Both the position numbers and the translations under genes were made by a program. The notes below the pieces were generated by a model. The model saw only the letters and a list, made by a program, of their open reading frames with translations. It did not search any database and had not been told where the DNA came from. From Yponomeuta sedellus (Eukaryota; Arthropoda; Insecta; Lepidoptera; Yponomeutidae): 64,000 nucleotides of DNA. How positions within the stretch are numbered: the stretch's first letter is position 1; each line of letters begins with the position of its first letter. Positions 1 through 10,730 of this stretch are shown here, piece after piece. The DNA lies in the NCBI GenBank assembly GCA_934045075.1, contig OW203745.1:13426184-13490183 (forward strand), in the 5' to 3' direction.

Positions 1-86
1 CGGTTTGGTACAATAACTAAAATTGTTAGCTGTTTTAGATGCCTAGTAAATAAAATAACTAAAAAAAACGAAGGTATAGCCAGCTT

Positions 87-317
87 ATGCGTCACTATTT
101 GTTCGTCCCACTGGCCGTGGAAAAAATGGGGGTACGGGGGGATGAGGCAAAACATTTTATTCGGGCGATCGGTCGGCGCCTGAGGAGTCGGGGGTATGAC
201 GTTCGTTCCGGGGCATACCTGATGCAAAGGATCTCCCTGGCGCTGCAACCAGGTAATGCTGCTAGCGTCATGGGAACTTTTGGGTCGGGTGTGTCCCGGG
301 GCGGTATTATTAATTAA
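87..317 (+). pseudogene. C-terminal remnant of a retrotransposon reverse-transcriptase ORF
   Basis: A 76-codon frame ends in RISLALQPGNAASVMGTF. I recall related endings (xxQRxSxAxQRGNAASVxGTF) at the C-terminus of invertebrate non-LTR reverse transcriptase ORFs. No RT, endonuclease or other catalytic motif is present, so this is only the tail of a 5'-truncated copy. The AT-rich stretch after it and a GC-rich block at 590-720 could be its 3' UTR. The assignment rests on memory of the ending and is moderate at best. Confidence 0.4.
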
Positions 318-790
318 TTTTTATTTTTTTTATTTTATCGTTTATTGTGCTAGTTTTTTTGACGAAGCTTTGTGCGAATTTTCAGATTTTTTAATGCGTC
401 TTATTAATTAATGAATGTCGTTCAAATAAGTATAATCCAAAGAAATTATTGCTGAGTAAATAAAGATTATAACCCTTTTTTGGATTACATGTTTAACAAA
501 ATATATATGAATGATTTGAAAAAAAAGAATTAATTAAAAAATAAAAAACCGTATCGCGGCCTCGCGGTAGATGCCGTTCTGTGTCTAAGTTTTGTTTTGT
601 TTGTTCTGTGTTGTTTTTTTTTTGGTATCCGCTGAAAACCAGCGTCGTGGTCGCTATCGGCCACGGCATAAAGCTGAGCGGGGGCCATTTGGTGCCAATT
701 CCTAGTTCTTTAATATCTAGATTATATGTTTTATTTTTTATAATGGTACCAAATAAACGTGTCTATTTCTATTTCTATTTTTTAATGTAT
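318..790 (+). repeat. Probable 3' UTR of the same retrotransposon
   Basis: AT-rich sequence followed by a GC-richer block around 630-700 and a TA-rich end. It has no credible frame of its own and directly follows the RT remnant in the same orientation. The 3' edge is a guess. Confidence 0.35.
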
Positions 791-1711
791 TAGTTAGGCG
801 CACAAAACAGACATTATCAAGACATTTTCAAGATACAAGTATTCAGGTTTACGAACAGACTTACTGGTACAGAACGAGAAAGGTATGTGTGAAGTTTAGT
901 TTCTAGGGTTAAACCCCAAGAGTCTATCGCCTATAATTATTCCCCTGCTTGTTTATAGAACGTTATGTCTCTGACAAGCGGCTATTTGATAAAAACCACA
1001 AAGTAAATTGGCTCTCAGTGAAATTGCGGGCGTGTTTCCGAAGAAATGGCGTTAGAGCGTTATATTTAGGTCAATCCTTCTAACTTTGTTGAGAGAAAAG
1101 CATGACTTATAGGTTTTTAGGTTGCTTACTTGGGTATGACTTCATTTAATAATGAATAAAAACTTTCACCATGAACAAGGAGGAGTGGAAGGCAAAAGGG
1201 GAGGCCTTTGCCCAGCAGTGGGACACAATCGAGGCTACATAAAAAAACTTTCACACAACAAAATTATTTGACCTGTTCCTAAACTAGGATACCCTTTACT
1301 ATGGTACCTAGGCAAGGACTTAACAAACATGAAATTAAATTTCAAAATCACAAGCATTTTCAATCGCAATAACACACGGTAACACGGAAAAAACCGTGAG
1401 GAAACCGGCTTAATTGCCTCCTCATGTATTAACTAGTCTTTCCTGTGGGCTAGGCCGACTAAGCTGTTGGGGTGGTATAGGTGCTGGCCAAGCCTACTCC
1501 ATCTAAAAATGTCCCAGCTACTGCAGCGTCCGAGTGATCCCTTCACCCATATAGTGTGAGTGAAGATGCCACTGGACTCTACATAAATCATCTCATTACG
1601 TAGATGCAGAGGCCAATGTAATGATTCGCGATACTCAAATTATTGAGTTAGACCCATGAAATTTATAACTATGTATGAGTACCTAGTATCATAGTTATAG
1701 GAGTATATTCG
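791..1711. other. No gene; short LINE tail at about 1165-1235
   Basis: The only recognisable piece is about 70 bp around 1165-1235, whose plus strand reads like a LINE 3' end (AFAQQWDTIEAT, then A-rich). A similar tail lies at 37940-38010. The block at 1545-1620 resembles, in reverse, the sequence near 12730-12790, suggesting an old repeat. I see nothing coding. Confidence 0.4.
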
Positions 1712-2268
1712 ATATCAATATCAATCCTTTTAAGTCCCCACCGCCAGGGCATGGGGCTCTTCCTGCATCGCAGGAAGATTAGGCCATACTCCACCACGGG
1801 GGCCTAGTCCGGGTTGGTGGAGGATTGTAAGACAGTGGCGGGCCTTACTGTGGGAAGTTATCAATTTAGAGGCTAAAAATTTCACCCATGCCGGGATTCG
1901 AACCCGCAACCTCTGGCTATCCGTGCCAGCCAGAGGTTGCGGGTTCGAATCCCGGCATGGGTGAAATTTTTAGCCTCTAAATAGGTTTTTAAATTTGTCC
2001 TTAGCACGGGTTAGTGCATTAAAAATAAAAATAGTATAGAAGTTATCAAGCCGCCCATAGGGCCTCTGACATGGCTTAACCACTGCCATTACATGAAAGC
2101 CGACACCAACGGCTTAACGTGCTTTGCGAAACACGGAAGCGCTCGGAAACATGCTACTTGCGGCAGTCACGAGACGGTCACCCATCCTGCACCTGACCGC
2201 GCCTGTTGTTGCTTAACTCAAGTGATTGATTCCTATCACTCGGTTCGACTAGGCCACGAGTGCTTCGT
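1712..2268 (-). mobile_element. 5S rRNA-derived SINE, split by a tRNA-core repeat
   Basis: On the minus strand the copy starts near 2268, runs through a 5S-like promoter block (GTTAAGCAAC, a GGTCAGGTGC-like middle, GGATGGGTGACCG) at about 2150-2220, and continues into a body and a 3' end reading through CCAGCAGTGGGG-like sequence to GATATC. Those blocks correspond in order to box A, intermediate element and box C of 5S rRNA. A tRNA-core repeat (1864-2038) lies inside, flanked by duplicated SINE sequence GAAGTTATCA. Confidence 0.8.
1864..2038 (+). mobile_element. tRNA-core repeat, snap-back inverted dimer
   Basis: The 10-bp duplication GAAGTTATCA flanks the insert (1854-1863 and 2039-2048). 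The left half is the reverse complement of the right: both carry GGTTCGAATCC, the exact Pol III box B consensus, and meet at a small loop around 1915-1930. The right arm continues into the 3' tail (GCACGGGTTAGTGCATT, A-rich, ATAGTATA). This is an insertion into an existing 5S SINE. Confidence 0.8.
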
Positions 2269-3316
2269 TCGCTTAACATATTTAAGTTATATATTAAACG
2301 GTTCTTGTCGCGATTATTTATGCCGAAACGTCAGGAATTAAGGTAATTACGTTTTACGTTAGGAAAGGACTCTGTCGATGATAACGTTTTACCTAATAAA
2401 TATTCGCGATTAGACTCTTTTATTATATAACGACAAGATATCTTATTTTTAAGTTAAGAAACATTGTACTGTTGTATAAATATAAATCAGTTTTTTCTAC
2501 CGATGTCCTATCCTAGCACCCTTTGGTTTTACACAACACTACAGGTTTTCCCTTGAAAAGCGTTTCGTTTACTTTTTAACGACCTCAGAAAAATGACGAG
2601 GTGCCCAGTGCGTGCGTATATATGCATTTTCCAGCGATAATTTGCCCCTTATTCATATAGTTAATTCCGGATTCACTTACTTAATGCTGGTACGGAAGAG
2701 GGAAAAAGAAGTTATTGTTCACCACGTTGTTGGACTTTATTAGTTTCTTGTTAGATTTTGATAAATACCTACGCAATCGATACGACGACGTTAATTTTGA
2801 TGTTGTCTGTACAAAGTGCTCTGAACGGGGCAATAAAATGAAGACATCTTATTCTAAACATGTTCAAACTATTGTCACCTTCAGACTCAAATCAAAGCAA
2901 TGCCAGTGAAAGACCGTATCTCATAAGTAATAACTATCAATATCGCTTGCTTCAACGGTGAATATAGACCTGTCAGGCTGTGAATAGAGGCGTCAATACA
3001 TTGTCATTGGACAAAACATGTGTAAACACAATGTTTCAGTGGAAGTTTACAACGGTCAGATATATATTATTTAATTTTGTATTACCACTATATATATCTA
3101 AGTACCCGTGGGGTGCTCACATAATATGCCGAAGAAGCAATAGTCTATGGAGTACAGAGGTTTTCGACAAGAGAGCACGAACTGGCAAACGCAGCTACTA
3201 CTTTACTTTGAAGAAACTCAATCTTTTAATCAATAGATAATAGTGTAGTATCATGCCATAAACTAAAGGATACTGAGCTACTTAGTTACCACCAGTTAGT
3301 TAGTTAGCACCATTCC
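2269..3316. other. No recognisable feature
   Basis: AT-rich sequence with short frames only (64 and 86 codons), lacking motifs or convincing splice signals. I see no repeat family used elsewhere in the window. Confidence 0.4.
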
Positions 3317-3319
3317 TAA

Positions 3320-4015
3320 AGGCCTGGCCAAACCAAGGCGTCCAGGTCGCGTCCGCGGTGGCGTGCGCAGTGGCGATAACTAATACGCGTGCAAAAGTTG
3401 TTCGCACTGTCGCGTTTGTTCTTGCGTTCGCCAGGCTGGAGTCACGTCATTAACTACAATGCTCTCTAATACAGAAAGTGAAATTAAAGAAGTTTTACTT
3501 TTGGCTGCTCTCATTGAAGATGAAGAGGAACAAGAATGGTAAGTACAACACAATCACAGTAATTCTAGTGAACATCAATTGTAAGCTAATGGTTCATTAG
3601 GTATGTTTTTTTTTCAAAAGAACAAGAGTTTGGGTACACAGTAAAACCAGAGAAAGGGAAGGTGAATTCCATACCTTGCACTGGCAATTAGGTGAAGATG
3701 AAAAGCGATTTTTCATTTACTATATAGAATGTTTTTCTCGTATTCTTATAATCAGACTGAGACATATCATATAACAATGGGTATTTGTGAACCTCATTTA
3801 TAATTACTTCCGGTTCCATCATGAATACTTTAAAAACTAAAAAACACAGTTTTTTCCATCAAAAATAGCTGCATGCAGACGCTGCACCGGGACGCCGCGG
3901 CCAAACAGAGGACGCCTCGATGTGAACACGGCGCTACAAGTTCGTACGCAACAACTGATCGCTACCGCGCACGCCACCGCGGACGGGAGCTGGACGCGTT
4001 GGTTTGGCCAGGCCT
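3320..4015 (+). mobile_element. PIF/Harbinger-type element, internally shortened
   Basis: Terminal inverted repeats start AGGCCTGGCCAAACCAA and match over roughly 57 bp at 3320-3376 and 3959-4015. The flanks carry the duplicated triplet TAA (3317-3319 and 4016-4018), the TWA target of PIF/Harbinger. At 696 bp it is far shorter than an autonomous element and keeps only the start of a HARBI1-like transposase. The GC-rich ends are unlike the AT-rich surroundings. Confidence 0.82.
3459..3777 (+). pseudogene. HARBI1-like transposase, N-terminal fragment
   Basis: An ATG at 3459 opens 26 codons rich in acidic residues (KEVLLLAALIEDEEEQE) and stops at a GTAAGT donor at 3539. After a C/T-rich acceptor the frame from about 3621 reads RVWVHSKTREREGEFHTL, then LGEDEKRFF. 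The acidic leader followed by VWVH and GEFHTL/EDExxFF is the start of Harbinger transposases. The apparent splice joins TG to A, giving a stop, so the copy is dead or my junction is off by a base. The catalytic DDE region is missing. Confidence 0.68.
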
Positions 4016-4339
4016 TAAGACAACCCAACACATGGTTTTAAATAGTGATGTGAACCGGTTGTAGGAAAACCGGTATAAACCGATTCATTTAAAACCGATT
4101 ATTATTAGTTTTATAAAAAAAATGGCTGTTACCGTCTGTAACAAAAAGTAATTGATTACTTTTTGTAGCGTAATGTTGACTAGGAGAAAATTAATAATGA
4201 TATTTTGAAAAGTTAGAAGAAACTTATTTTCAAAGCAACAATGCATTAAAAAGGCAATAAAATTCAATTGATATTTTAGAAACGTGTAACGACAATTTTA
4301 TTGGGCGTTTATAAATAGCGCAGGATAGATGATCTTGCT

Positions 4340-4565
4340 TTTTGTGTGGTGTTGGCCTAGAGAATAGCACCAACCCGAATTCTTCCCGCGGGTGTCGTAA
4401 AAGGCGTCTAGTACAATCCCACCAAACTGCGACCCCCAACCCGCATGCCCAGCGTGGGGATTATGGGTACTACCCCCCAATGATGGCACAAGCTGGCGCT
4501 ATGGTGCTCATTAGGCGAGGGCTATGTCCACAGCAGTGGAATATTATAGCCTGAAAAAGAAGAAG
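4340..4565 (+). repeat. LINE 3' end with (AAG)n tail
   Basis: The plus strand ends ATGTCCACAGCAGTGGAATAT and then AAGAAGAAG, a 3' microsatellite tail. Reverse-strand relatives lie at 8106-8330, 23755-23935, 7565-7860, 34660-34735 and 58295-58345. The stretch before it (4019-4339) is AT-rich with nothing recognisable. Confidence 0.6.
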
Positions 4566-4598
4566 AATATGATCTTTGACCTGTTTTTGTACTAAAAT

Positions 4599-4762
4599 GA
4601 TCTTCTTCTTTGTCTTTGCCTCATCTCATTATTAGGGGTCGGCTCTCCTCGTTCTTTTGCTCCAGGATTTTCTGTCCTGGGTTGTCCGCTCGCTCAACTG
4701 GGCTCGCTCCAAGTCCTTTGCCACCGTAGCCCACCAGGTGGTTTGTGAACGTCTTCTACCTC
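4599..4762 (-). mobile_element. 5'-truncated LINE tail with 15-bp target duplication
   Basis: The duplicated target TTTTTGTACTAAAAT is present at 4584-4598 and 4763-4777. On the minus strand the 164-bp insert reads from GAGGTAGAAGACGTTC to an AAAGAAGAAGATC tail, as expected of a target-primed, heavily 5'-truncated LINE copy. No frame is meaningful at this length. Confidence 0.75.
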
Positions 4763-4777
4763 TTTTTGTACTAAAAT

Positions 4778-5440
4778 TATGATTTCAAGACTTGTTTTTT
4801 TTAAATGTCAATTAAATAGATCACTTGAGACATCTCTGACCCAAAGGTCCCCAGTCCCCAAGGTGACATGATTACATAACAGTCATACTCTACTTTTGTA
4901 TGAGCCACTCACACATTGTTATATTTTCCACTGACAGCGCTTACACGCGCGACGTTAATAATTTTACCTAAACCATTCCAAACTCTGTACATATTTTAGT
5001 TAGTGTATTATAGACCGTCATACATATCGGCTGTGTACTCAATTGACAACTCCCCTCCCTTGCATGACACTTTGACACTACGGGGTGTGAACAGTGCCGC
5101 TTCGTTCAACTTTACTTTATCAACGCATTTTCATTATTTTCCATAAAAACGACAAACCTAAGAGTACCACAAAAACCTTTTTTTAAAGTAATTAGAAAAT
5201 ACCGGTTATTTGTTCACATCACTAGTTTAAAGCCTTACCTATCAATTAGGATATTTTCAGGAATTGTGACTTTTTGTGATAGCCCTATTTTATTTATTTC
5301 TACCTAGCGTAGGTACCTAATTGTAGCGTACATCAACTGAAATCAGTGTATTAGAGCGTATTTACTACATAATGCTCACTTTGTTAAGCGTTAAGGTTGA
5401 TGTAGACAGAGCAATGTTATAAGGCGCATACTATTTGACT
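4778..5440. other. No recognisable feature
   Basis: Mixed AT-rich sequence without a long frame, repeat family member or RNA gene that I can identify. Confidence 0.4.
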
Positions 5441-5451
5441 AGTGACCTAAT

Positions 5452-5624
5452 GTCGCTGCCTGTAGGTGTAATACAGAGAATATTGTAAAGAGGTTCGAAA
5501 TTCCACTGATGCCGGTGAGTCGCCCATTAGCTCAGTTGGAAAGAGCGCTGGCACGGATAGCCAGAGGTCGCGGGTTCGAATCCCGGCATGGGTGGAATTT
5601 TTAGCCTCTAAATAGGTTTTTAAA
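5452..5624 (+). mobile_element. tRNA-core repeat, simple 5'-truncated copy
   Basis: Duplication AGTGACCTAAT flanks it at 5441-5451 and 5625-5635. The tRNA-like core at 5522-5594 has box A (AGCTCAGTTGGA) and box B (GGTTCGAATCC). This copy ends exactly at GGTTTTTAAA and lacks the GCACGGGTTAGTGC tail, which defines one of the two 3' end types of the family. Confidence 0.85.
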
Positions 5625-5733
5625 AGTGACCTAATTTTTTTTATGTAGAAAAATTAACGTGCCCTGCAGGGCACAGGCCTTCTCTCAGAGAGAGATAGAG
5701 CCTAACAATATAACATCATCATCAACCAATTAT

Positions 5734-6081
5734 GTCCCCACCGAGGGGCACGAATCTCTTCTCTGAGGAAGGTTAGGCCATACTCCACCACGGGGGCCAA
5801 GCCCGGGTTGGTGGAGGATTGTAAGACAGTGGCGGGCGTTAGCTACTGTCAGAAGTTATCAAGCCGCCCATAAGGCCTCTGACATGGATTACGACTGCCA
5901 TTACATGACAGCCGGCACCAACGGCTTAACGTGCCTTGCGAAGCACGGAAGCGCTCGAAAAAATGCCACTAGCCGAGTGGTAGTCATGAGATGGTCACCC
6001 ATACTACATCTGACCGCGCCTGTTGCTTAACTTAAGTAATTGATTCCAATCACTCGGTTCGACTTGGCCACAAGCGCTTCC
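5734..6081 (-). mobile_element. 5S rRNA-derived SINE
   Basis: Minus-strand copy with the 5S-like head near 5985-6050 and the conserved 3' end near 5735-5770. A few bases differ from other copies, including an extra stretch around 5850. No target duplication was found. Confidence 0.75.
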
Positions 6082-6442
6082 ACAGTGTATTGCCACCTTG
6101 ATTTATACAAAGGCGTCTGTCTGAACCTTTGTCTGTGTCTATCTAACTGAATCGCGTTGAGATAATCATTGTTCGAGCAATGTAATTAACGTGAGTGACA
6201 GACGCAAGATTAGATGCCCTACTAGCGTTGGCTTCCCTGGATTGTAGGCCGTCATGTCTTTAGGCTGAGATGTTTATACGCCGTGAATTTCGGTTGTTTT
6301 GAAACCCATCGAGAGAGTGCTTTTCTCGATGGCGCTTCTCACAAAAAAAATGTAGGCCTGTTTTTTTCCAAAAGGAATGCCTAACAAGCAACAAGAATAA
6401 TATGCGCAAATGTGATGTGTTAGATATTGTTAAGTTGGAATA
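6082..6442. other. No recognisable feature
   Basis: Short frames only; nothing matches other families in the window. Confidence 0.4.
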
Positions 6443-6763
6443 AATCACTTAAGTTAAGCAACAATAGGCGCGGATGGTGCACGGTGGGTGACCGTACCGT
6501 AACTACCGCTAGTGGCATTTTTTCAGAGCGCCTCCGTGCTTCGCAAGGCACGTTAAGCCGTTGGTGCCGGCTGTCACGTAATGACAGTCGTTAAGCCATG
6601 TCAGAGGCCTTATGGGCTTGACAACTTTTAACAGTAAGACCCGCCACTGTCTTACAGTCCTCCACCAACCCGGACTCGGCCCCTGTGGTGGAGTATGGCC
6701 GAACTTTCCTGCGATGCAGGAACAGACCCGTGCCTCAGCAGTGGAGACATACAAGGATTGATG
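6443..6763 (+). mobile_element. 5S rRNA-derived SINE
   Basis: GTTAAGCAAC, GGCGCGG and GGTGGGTGACCG occur in 5S order near 6452-6500, followed by the usual body and the GGAGACATACAAGGATTGAT 3' end. It starts a little inside the full 5' head. Confidence 0.78.
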
Positions 6764-7222
6764 TCGTTGCTGAGTGAAAACCACTTAAATAAAACAGTAT
6801 TAAGTCACTGCACCCAAAGCGCGAACATAGGACGTTAATGAGCAATGTAATTACGATGATTTAGCGACGCACCGCACACGTCGCGCTAAGACCCCTTTTA
6901 ATAAATGGATATTAATTATGCGTGGCGGCAGGCAGTGGAACGCAAAAGTTCGGTTTCATTCACAGGCACCTTTTTCTTTGACTGCCATCCTTCGCCTCCT
7001 AGGGGACCTATTAGTTTGGTTATTTAATCCGGTGACAGTTTTGCGTTGCAGTAGTTCAGTGAAATAATACAACTTGACTACTGAGCCCGCTAGTTCGGCC
7101 CCGGGACTAAACAATCGAAAATTTCGAACTTTCGGGCTCAGTAGTCCGGCCGCATTGTACGGTAACCCGACTAGGTACTGTTTGTTACATAATTATAGCA
7201 ACACTAGATAGTAGATAGCTGT
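6764..7222. other. No gene; imperfect inverted repeat near 7080-7150
   Basis: The segment has the imperfect inverted pair CTACTGAGCCCG and GGGCTCAGTAG around 7078-7145, possibly a degraded foldback element. No coding or RNA feature is recognised. Confidence 0.35.
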
Positions 7223-7516
7223 GGCTACGGAGGCCAAGTTCGGGTTCGTGGAGGATTGTAAAACAGTGGCGGGCCTTACTGTCAGAAGTTATCAAGCCGC
7301 CCATAAGGCCAGTGACATGGCTTAACGACTGCCATTCCATGACAGCTGGCACCAAAGGCTTGACGTGCCTTGTAAAGTACGGAAGCGCTCGGAAACATGC
7401 TACTTGCGGCAGTCACGAGACGGTCACCCATCCTGCATGTGACCGCGCCTGTTGTTGCTTAACTCAAGTGATTGATTCCAATCACTCGGTTCGACTAGGC
7501 CACGAGCGCTTCATTT
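7223..7516 (-). mobile_element. 5S rRNA-derived SINE, truncated at its 3' end
   Basis: Matches the family body and 5S-like head, but the terminal CAGCAGTGGGG part is absent; the copy begins inside the GTGGAGGATTG block. Confidence 0.75.
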
Positions 7517-7564
7517 CAAATTTTCAGTTTATGCCCAAATTATGACAGTTTAGCACCAAAAACT

Positions 7565-7860
7565 GTCACGCGTCGTCGTCGTCGTCGTCGTCGTCGTCAG
7601 GCTGTACTAGTCCACTGCTAGATAAAGCCCTCTCCCAATGAGCGCCATAGCGCCCTGTCTCCAGCTTGCCGCATCCAGCATCTGCCGGCAGTTTTTCGCA
7701 GATCGTCATCCCACCTAGTCGGAGGGCGTCCTACACTATGTTTGCCGAGTCGCGGTCTCCACTCAAGAACACGTTTACTCCAACGGTTGTCGGATCTTCG
7801 CGAGATATAGCCAGCCCACTGCCACTGTCACGCGTGACTCGCGTGGAAGATGGAGATCCC
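7565..7860 (-). repeat. LINE 3' end with (GTC)n tail
   Basis: Nine GTC units (about 7571-7597) run into ACTAGTCCACTGCTAGATAA and then sequence I recognise as a very common lepidopteran LINE fragment (GATCGTCATCCCACCTAGTC block). On the minus strand the GAC repeat is the 3' tail. Positions 7861-8105 hold nothing I can name. Confidence 0.6.
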
Positions 7861-8105
7861 TCTGTATTATTCTATTTGCATGCTGCGGCAAATATTTTAG
7901 CCCTCAACGAGCATTTATTTTTAGGCTCAAAGAGAGTGTCATTAGCAAATTGGTGGAGTTATGAATTGCGCGATTAAAATAATGATTGATAACTGTTTTG
8001 ATACCTCTCTATTTAACTATCTATGAAGTATTCAGGAGCGTGTCTGAATAGTCCTTTTACGTCGTCATCCAATATGGTTTCTTGTCTCAACTTTGTAATC
8101 TGAAA

Positions 8106-8330
8106 ATGTCGTCGTCGTCAGGCTATTCAGGCTATACTAGTCCACTGCTGGTCATAGCCCTCCCCTAAAGAGCGCCACGTTGTGCTATCATAGAGGGTAA
8201 TGCCCATAATCCCCACGCTGGGCATGCGGGTTGAGGATCGCAGTTCGGTGGAATTGTACTGCAGGGGGCGCTGCTGCCCACCCCCCGGTTTGTGTCCCTT
8301 AGTCGCCTTTTACGACACCCGCGGGATGAA
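8106..8330 (-). repeat. LINE 3' end with short (GTC)n tail
   Basis: GTCGTCGTCAGGCTAT is followed by ACTAGTCCACTGCTGG and ends in the GCGCTGCTGCCCACCCCCCGG block. It matches 23755-23935 closely. Confidence 0.65.
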
Positions 8331-8377
8331 TTGAGTATATTGTCGTATATTGCCTTGCGATTGATTGGAATGGTGAA

Positions 8378-8720
8378 CCGAGTGATTGGAATCAATCACT
8401 TGAGTTAAGCAACAACAAGCGCGGTCAGGTGGAGGATGGGTGACCGTCCCGTGACTACCACTAGTGGCATTTTTCCGAGCGCTTCTCAAGGCACGTTAAG
8501 CCGTTGGTGCCAGCTATCATGTAATGGCAGTCGTTAAGCTATGTCAGAGGCCTTAGGTATGGGCGGGCGGCTTGATAACTTCTGACATTAAGGCCCGCCA
8601 CTGACTTACAATCCTCCACCAACCCGGACTTTCCCCCCGTGGTGGAGAATGGCGTAACCTTCCTGCAATACAGGAAGATACCCGTGCCCCAACAGTAGGG
8701 ACATATAAAGGGTCATTATC
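8378..8720 (+). mobile_element. 5S rRNA-derived SINE, well preserved
   Basis: The 5S-like block (GTTAAGCAAC, GCGCGGTCAGG, GGATGGGTGACCG) lies at about 8404-8450, preceded by the ATTGGAATCAATCACTTGA head. The body and 3' end follow. It is one of the best copies for comparison with 5S rRNA. Confidence 0.82.
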
Positions 8721-9946
8721 GATATCGAAAATAACTAAATAAGTACCTACCTCCAAATGTATGTCAGGATTTTTCCGCTACAGACTGATTAACATTTTTC
8801 TGTGTTACCATAACTCTTTTTCCTTCATTCCATCGCGATCCATCATACTTTGTGACGTCGCATGAAGGAAGTAGCTTTCTGTGTTGCGAATTCGATTCCC
8901 ATATCATCGGCATGATCGCGACGTGATCAATAATAATTACAATGATGGCGGAGAAATGGAAATGAATAAAAAGGAATACGTGTTTTTGAATATGTATATT
9001 TGGAGCTAAATACATGGTGCATAAATTAATAAATAAAAATATTGGGAAACTTCTTAGTTGCTTTGTCACATTAATCAGCCTACCACCTATTCTCCGATAT
9101 ACCAAATATAAACAAAAAAGTATTAAAAATCGCTGCAGCCGTTTCGGAGGAGTTGGATAACAAACCCTTTGACACGAGATATTTGTAATAGTAGAAGAAC
9201 ATCTACTCGGCTTTATAGTGTGCTTCCTTGTATTATCTTTGGTGTTGTCAACAGAATCTGATGCTAAGACTCCTATGACCACGTGAACAAAATAGTCTAC
9301 ATACATATAACATAACTTTTAAATACGGGTACAGTGCTACACAAGAAATAAGTCTCGCGGATGTACCTGCGCAGATGACCAAATTTTGGATGTGCGGCAA
9401 GTTGATCGAACAATCAGATAGTTTCATTTTATGGCAGGCCGCGCGCCTTTGTTGCTATTGGTTGATTCGACGTCATCGATGCAGGTGACTATTAGTTTGG
9501 CAATATTAGCGCTCACGCAATAGGTAGCGCTACTGCGGCAATCAATTCTGCACCTTAACCGTATCGGTTAATGATAATGTTGAATGTACTTATGGCTTCG
9601 GGTGCTTTCGTTACACTTCTTCCTTTACTTTTATGATGTGTACTGTACATACATTGCATCTGGCCCACGCTAGGATACCTTGGATACCCTATGTGAACAC
9701 TAAAATAAGCATGAGCTGAAATAAATTGTACATGACGTAGATTATGCATGGCATGACACGTACCTAGTTTATGAGAAGTTTGTATTATATAAGAAATTGA
9801 CACACCCGTAGTACTATGGGTAGCATAGTTGGTCTATAAATCTATTGTAAAATCTATGTAATCTATGTTCAAGTAAATAAGATCGCTTGATTAAATAATA
9901 TGGATGTACCCTATTTAGGGAATACTGATTAATTCACCCTATTAAC
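8721..9946. other. No gene; old LINE and SINE pieces
   Basis: Around 9100-9165 the sequence AAAAATCGCTGCAGCCGTTT resembles LINE 3' ends. Around 9640-9690, TACATACATTGCATCTGGCC resembles the tRNA-SINE of 42096-42315 and 52095-52440. A 180-codon minus-strand frame (8764-9306) has a composition like translated AT-rich repeat and no domain. Confidence 0.4.
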
Positions 9947-10138
9947 AGTGCACTAACCCGTGCTAAGGAACAAATTTAAAAACCTATTTAGAGGCTAAAA
10001 ATTTTCACCCATGCCGGGATTCGAACCCGCAACCTCTGGCTAATTGAGCTCAATTGGTAGAGTGCTGGCACGGATAGCCAGAGGTTGCGGGTTCGAATCC
10101 CGGCATGGGTGAAATTTTTAGCCTCTAAATAGGTTTTT
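9947..10138 (-). mobile_element. tRNA-core repeat, snap-back inverted dimer
   Basis: The minus-strand 3' tail (GCACTAACCCGTGCTAAGG on plus) opens the copy, followed by a reversed core, a short spacer with a box A-like TTGAGCTCAATTGG, and a forward core ending GGTTTTTAA. No target duplication was found. Confidence 0.72.
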
Positions 10139-10544
10139 AAGTACTTGTACTGTACAGTTAAGTTGTACCATAGTTGCACTAAACACTCAATCATGAGCTA
10201 CTGAAATAACTCATTTCCTACTTACATTGTAACCATAATTGGCTGGTATAACATAAATGGCTTTCCATCCTAGCCCAATTCATCCCCCTGTTTTGGATAT
10301 TTCCCCTCCGTCCACTTGGATCCATAAGGTAAATTGAATTTAGAACATCGTGTGCACCAAGTTTGTAAATTCAAAACATCATTAAAAACTCTCCTGTCCA
10401 ATAGTCGAGTATGAATAGAGAAGTGTATGGGAACAAGTTCGTGAGTCAAATTTGACTCATTTTCAACACATTTTCGGACATACAATTATCTAACTGTGGA
10501 CGTGGGGAATCGGAATTGAATTATATGTGAACAGGGAAGTTTTT
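10139..10544. other. No recognisable feature
   Basis: Short frames only. No repeat family in common with the rest of the window. Confidence 0.4.
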
Positions 10545-10730
10545 GAACTAAAACATTCGTAAGCACAACACATTGTAGACTTTTAGTCCGGATCTACTTA
10601 CGGTTGTTGTTATATCGGAAGAGTCCGACCAGGTTTCGCTCCGATTCGCAGAGCTTAATCATGGTGAGCAGAGACGGAGCTCGCGTCGTCGTCGTCGTTC
10701 AACAACCGTAAGTAGATCCGGACTAAGCAT
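10545..10730. mobile_element. Foldback element with 25-bp arms
   Basis: AGTCCGGATCTACTTACGG near 10582 is repeated in reverse as CCGTAAGTAGATCCGGACT near 10725, with an inner CAACAACCG arm. The loop holds ATCGGAAGAGTCCGACCAGG and a short (GTC)n. The left part recurs in reverse at 53165-53265, and the loop recurs at 17205-17225. Confidence 0.65.

Noticed and set aside
5522..5594. tRNA genes suggested by clover-leaf-like cores here and in about ten other places
   Set aside because: All lie in the dispersed repeat, the anticodon loop has C instead of U at position 33, many copies are inverted dimers, and target duplications show insertion. Treated as retroposon promoters.
5452..5624. Hammerhead ribozyme in the tRNA-core unit, as expected for Penelope pLTRs
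   Set aside because: GAAATTTCACTGATGCC contains GAAA and CTGATG, but the order and the CTGATGA core are wrong on both strands. No ribozyme is claimed.
8400..8465. 5S rRNA gene
   Set aside because: Only the internal promoter part is similar, in a body of unrelated sequence with many dispersed copies; it is a SINE head.
8764..9306. 180-codon minus-strand frame
   Set aside because: No domain, codon use as in random AT-rich sequence, and part overlaps a LINE-like 3' end.
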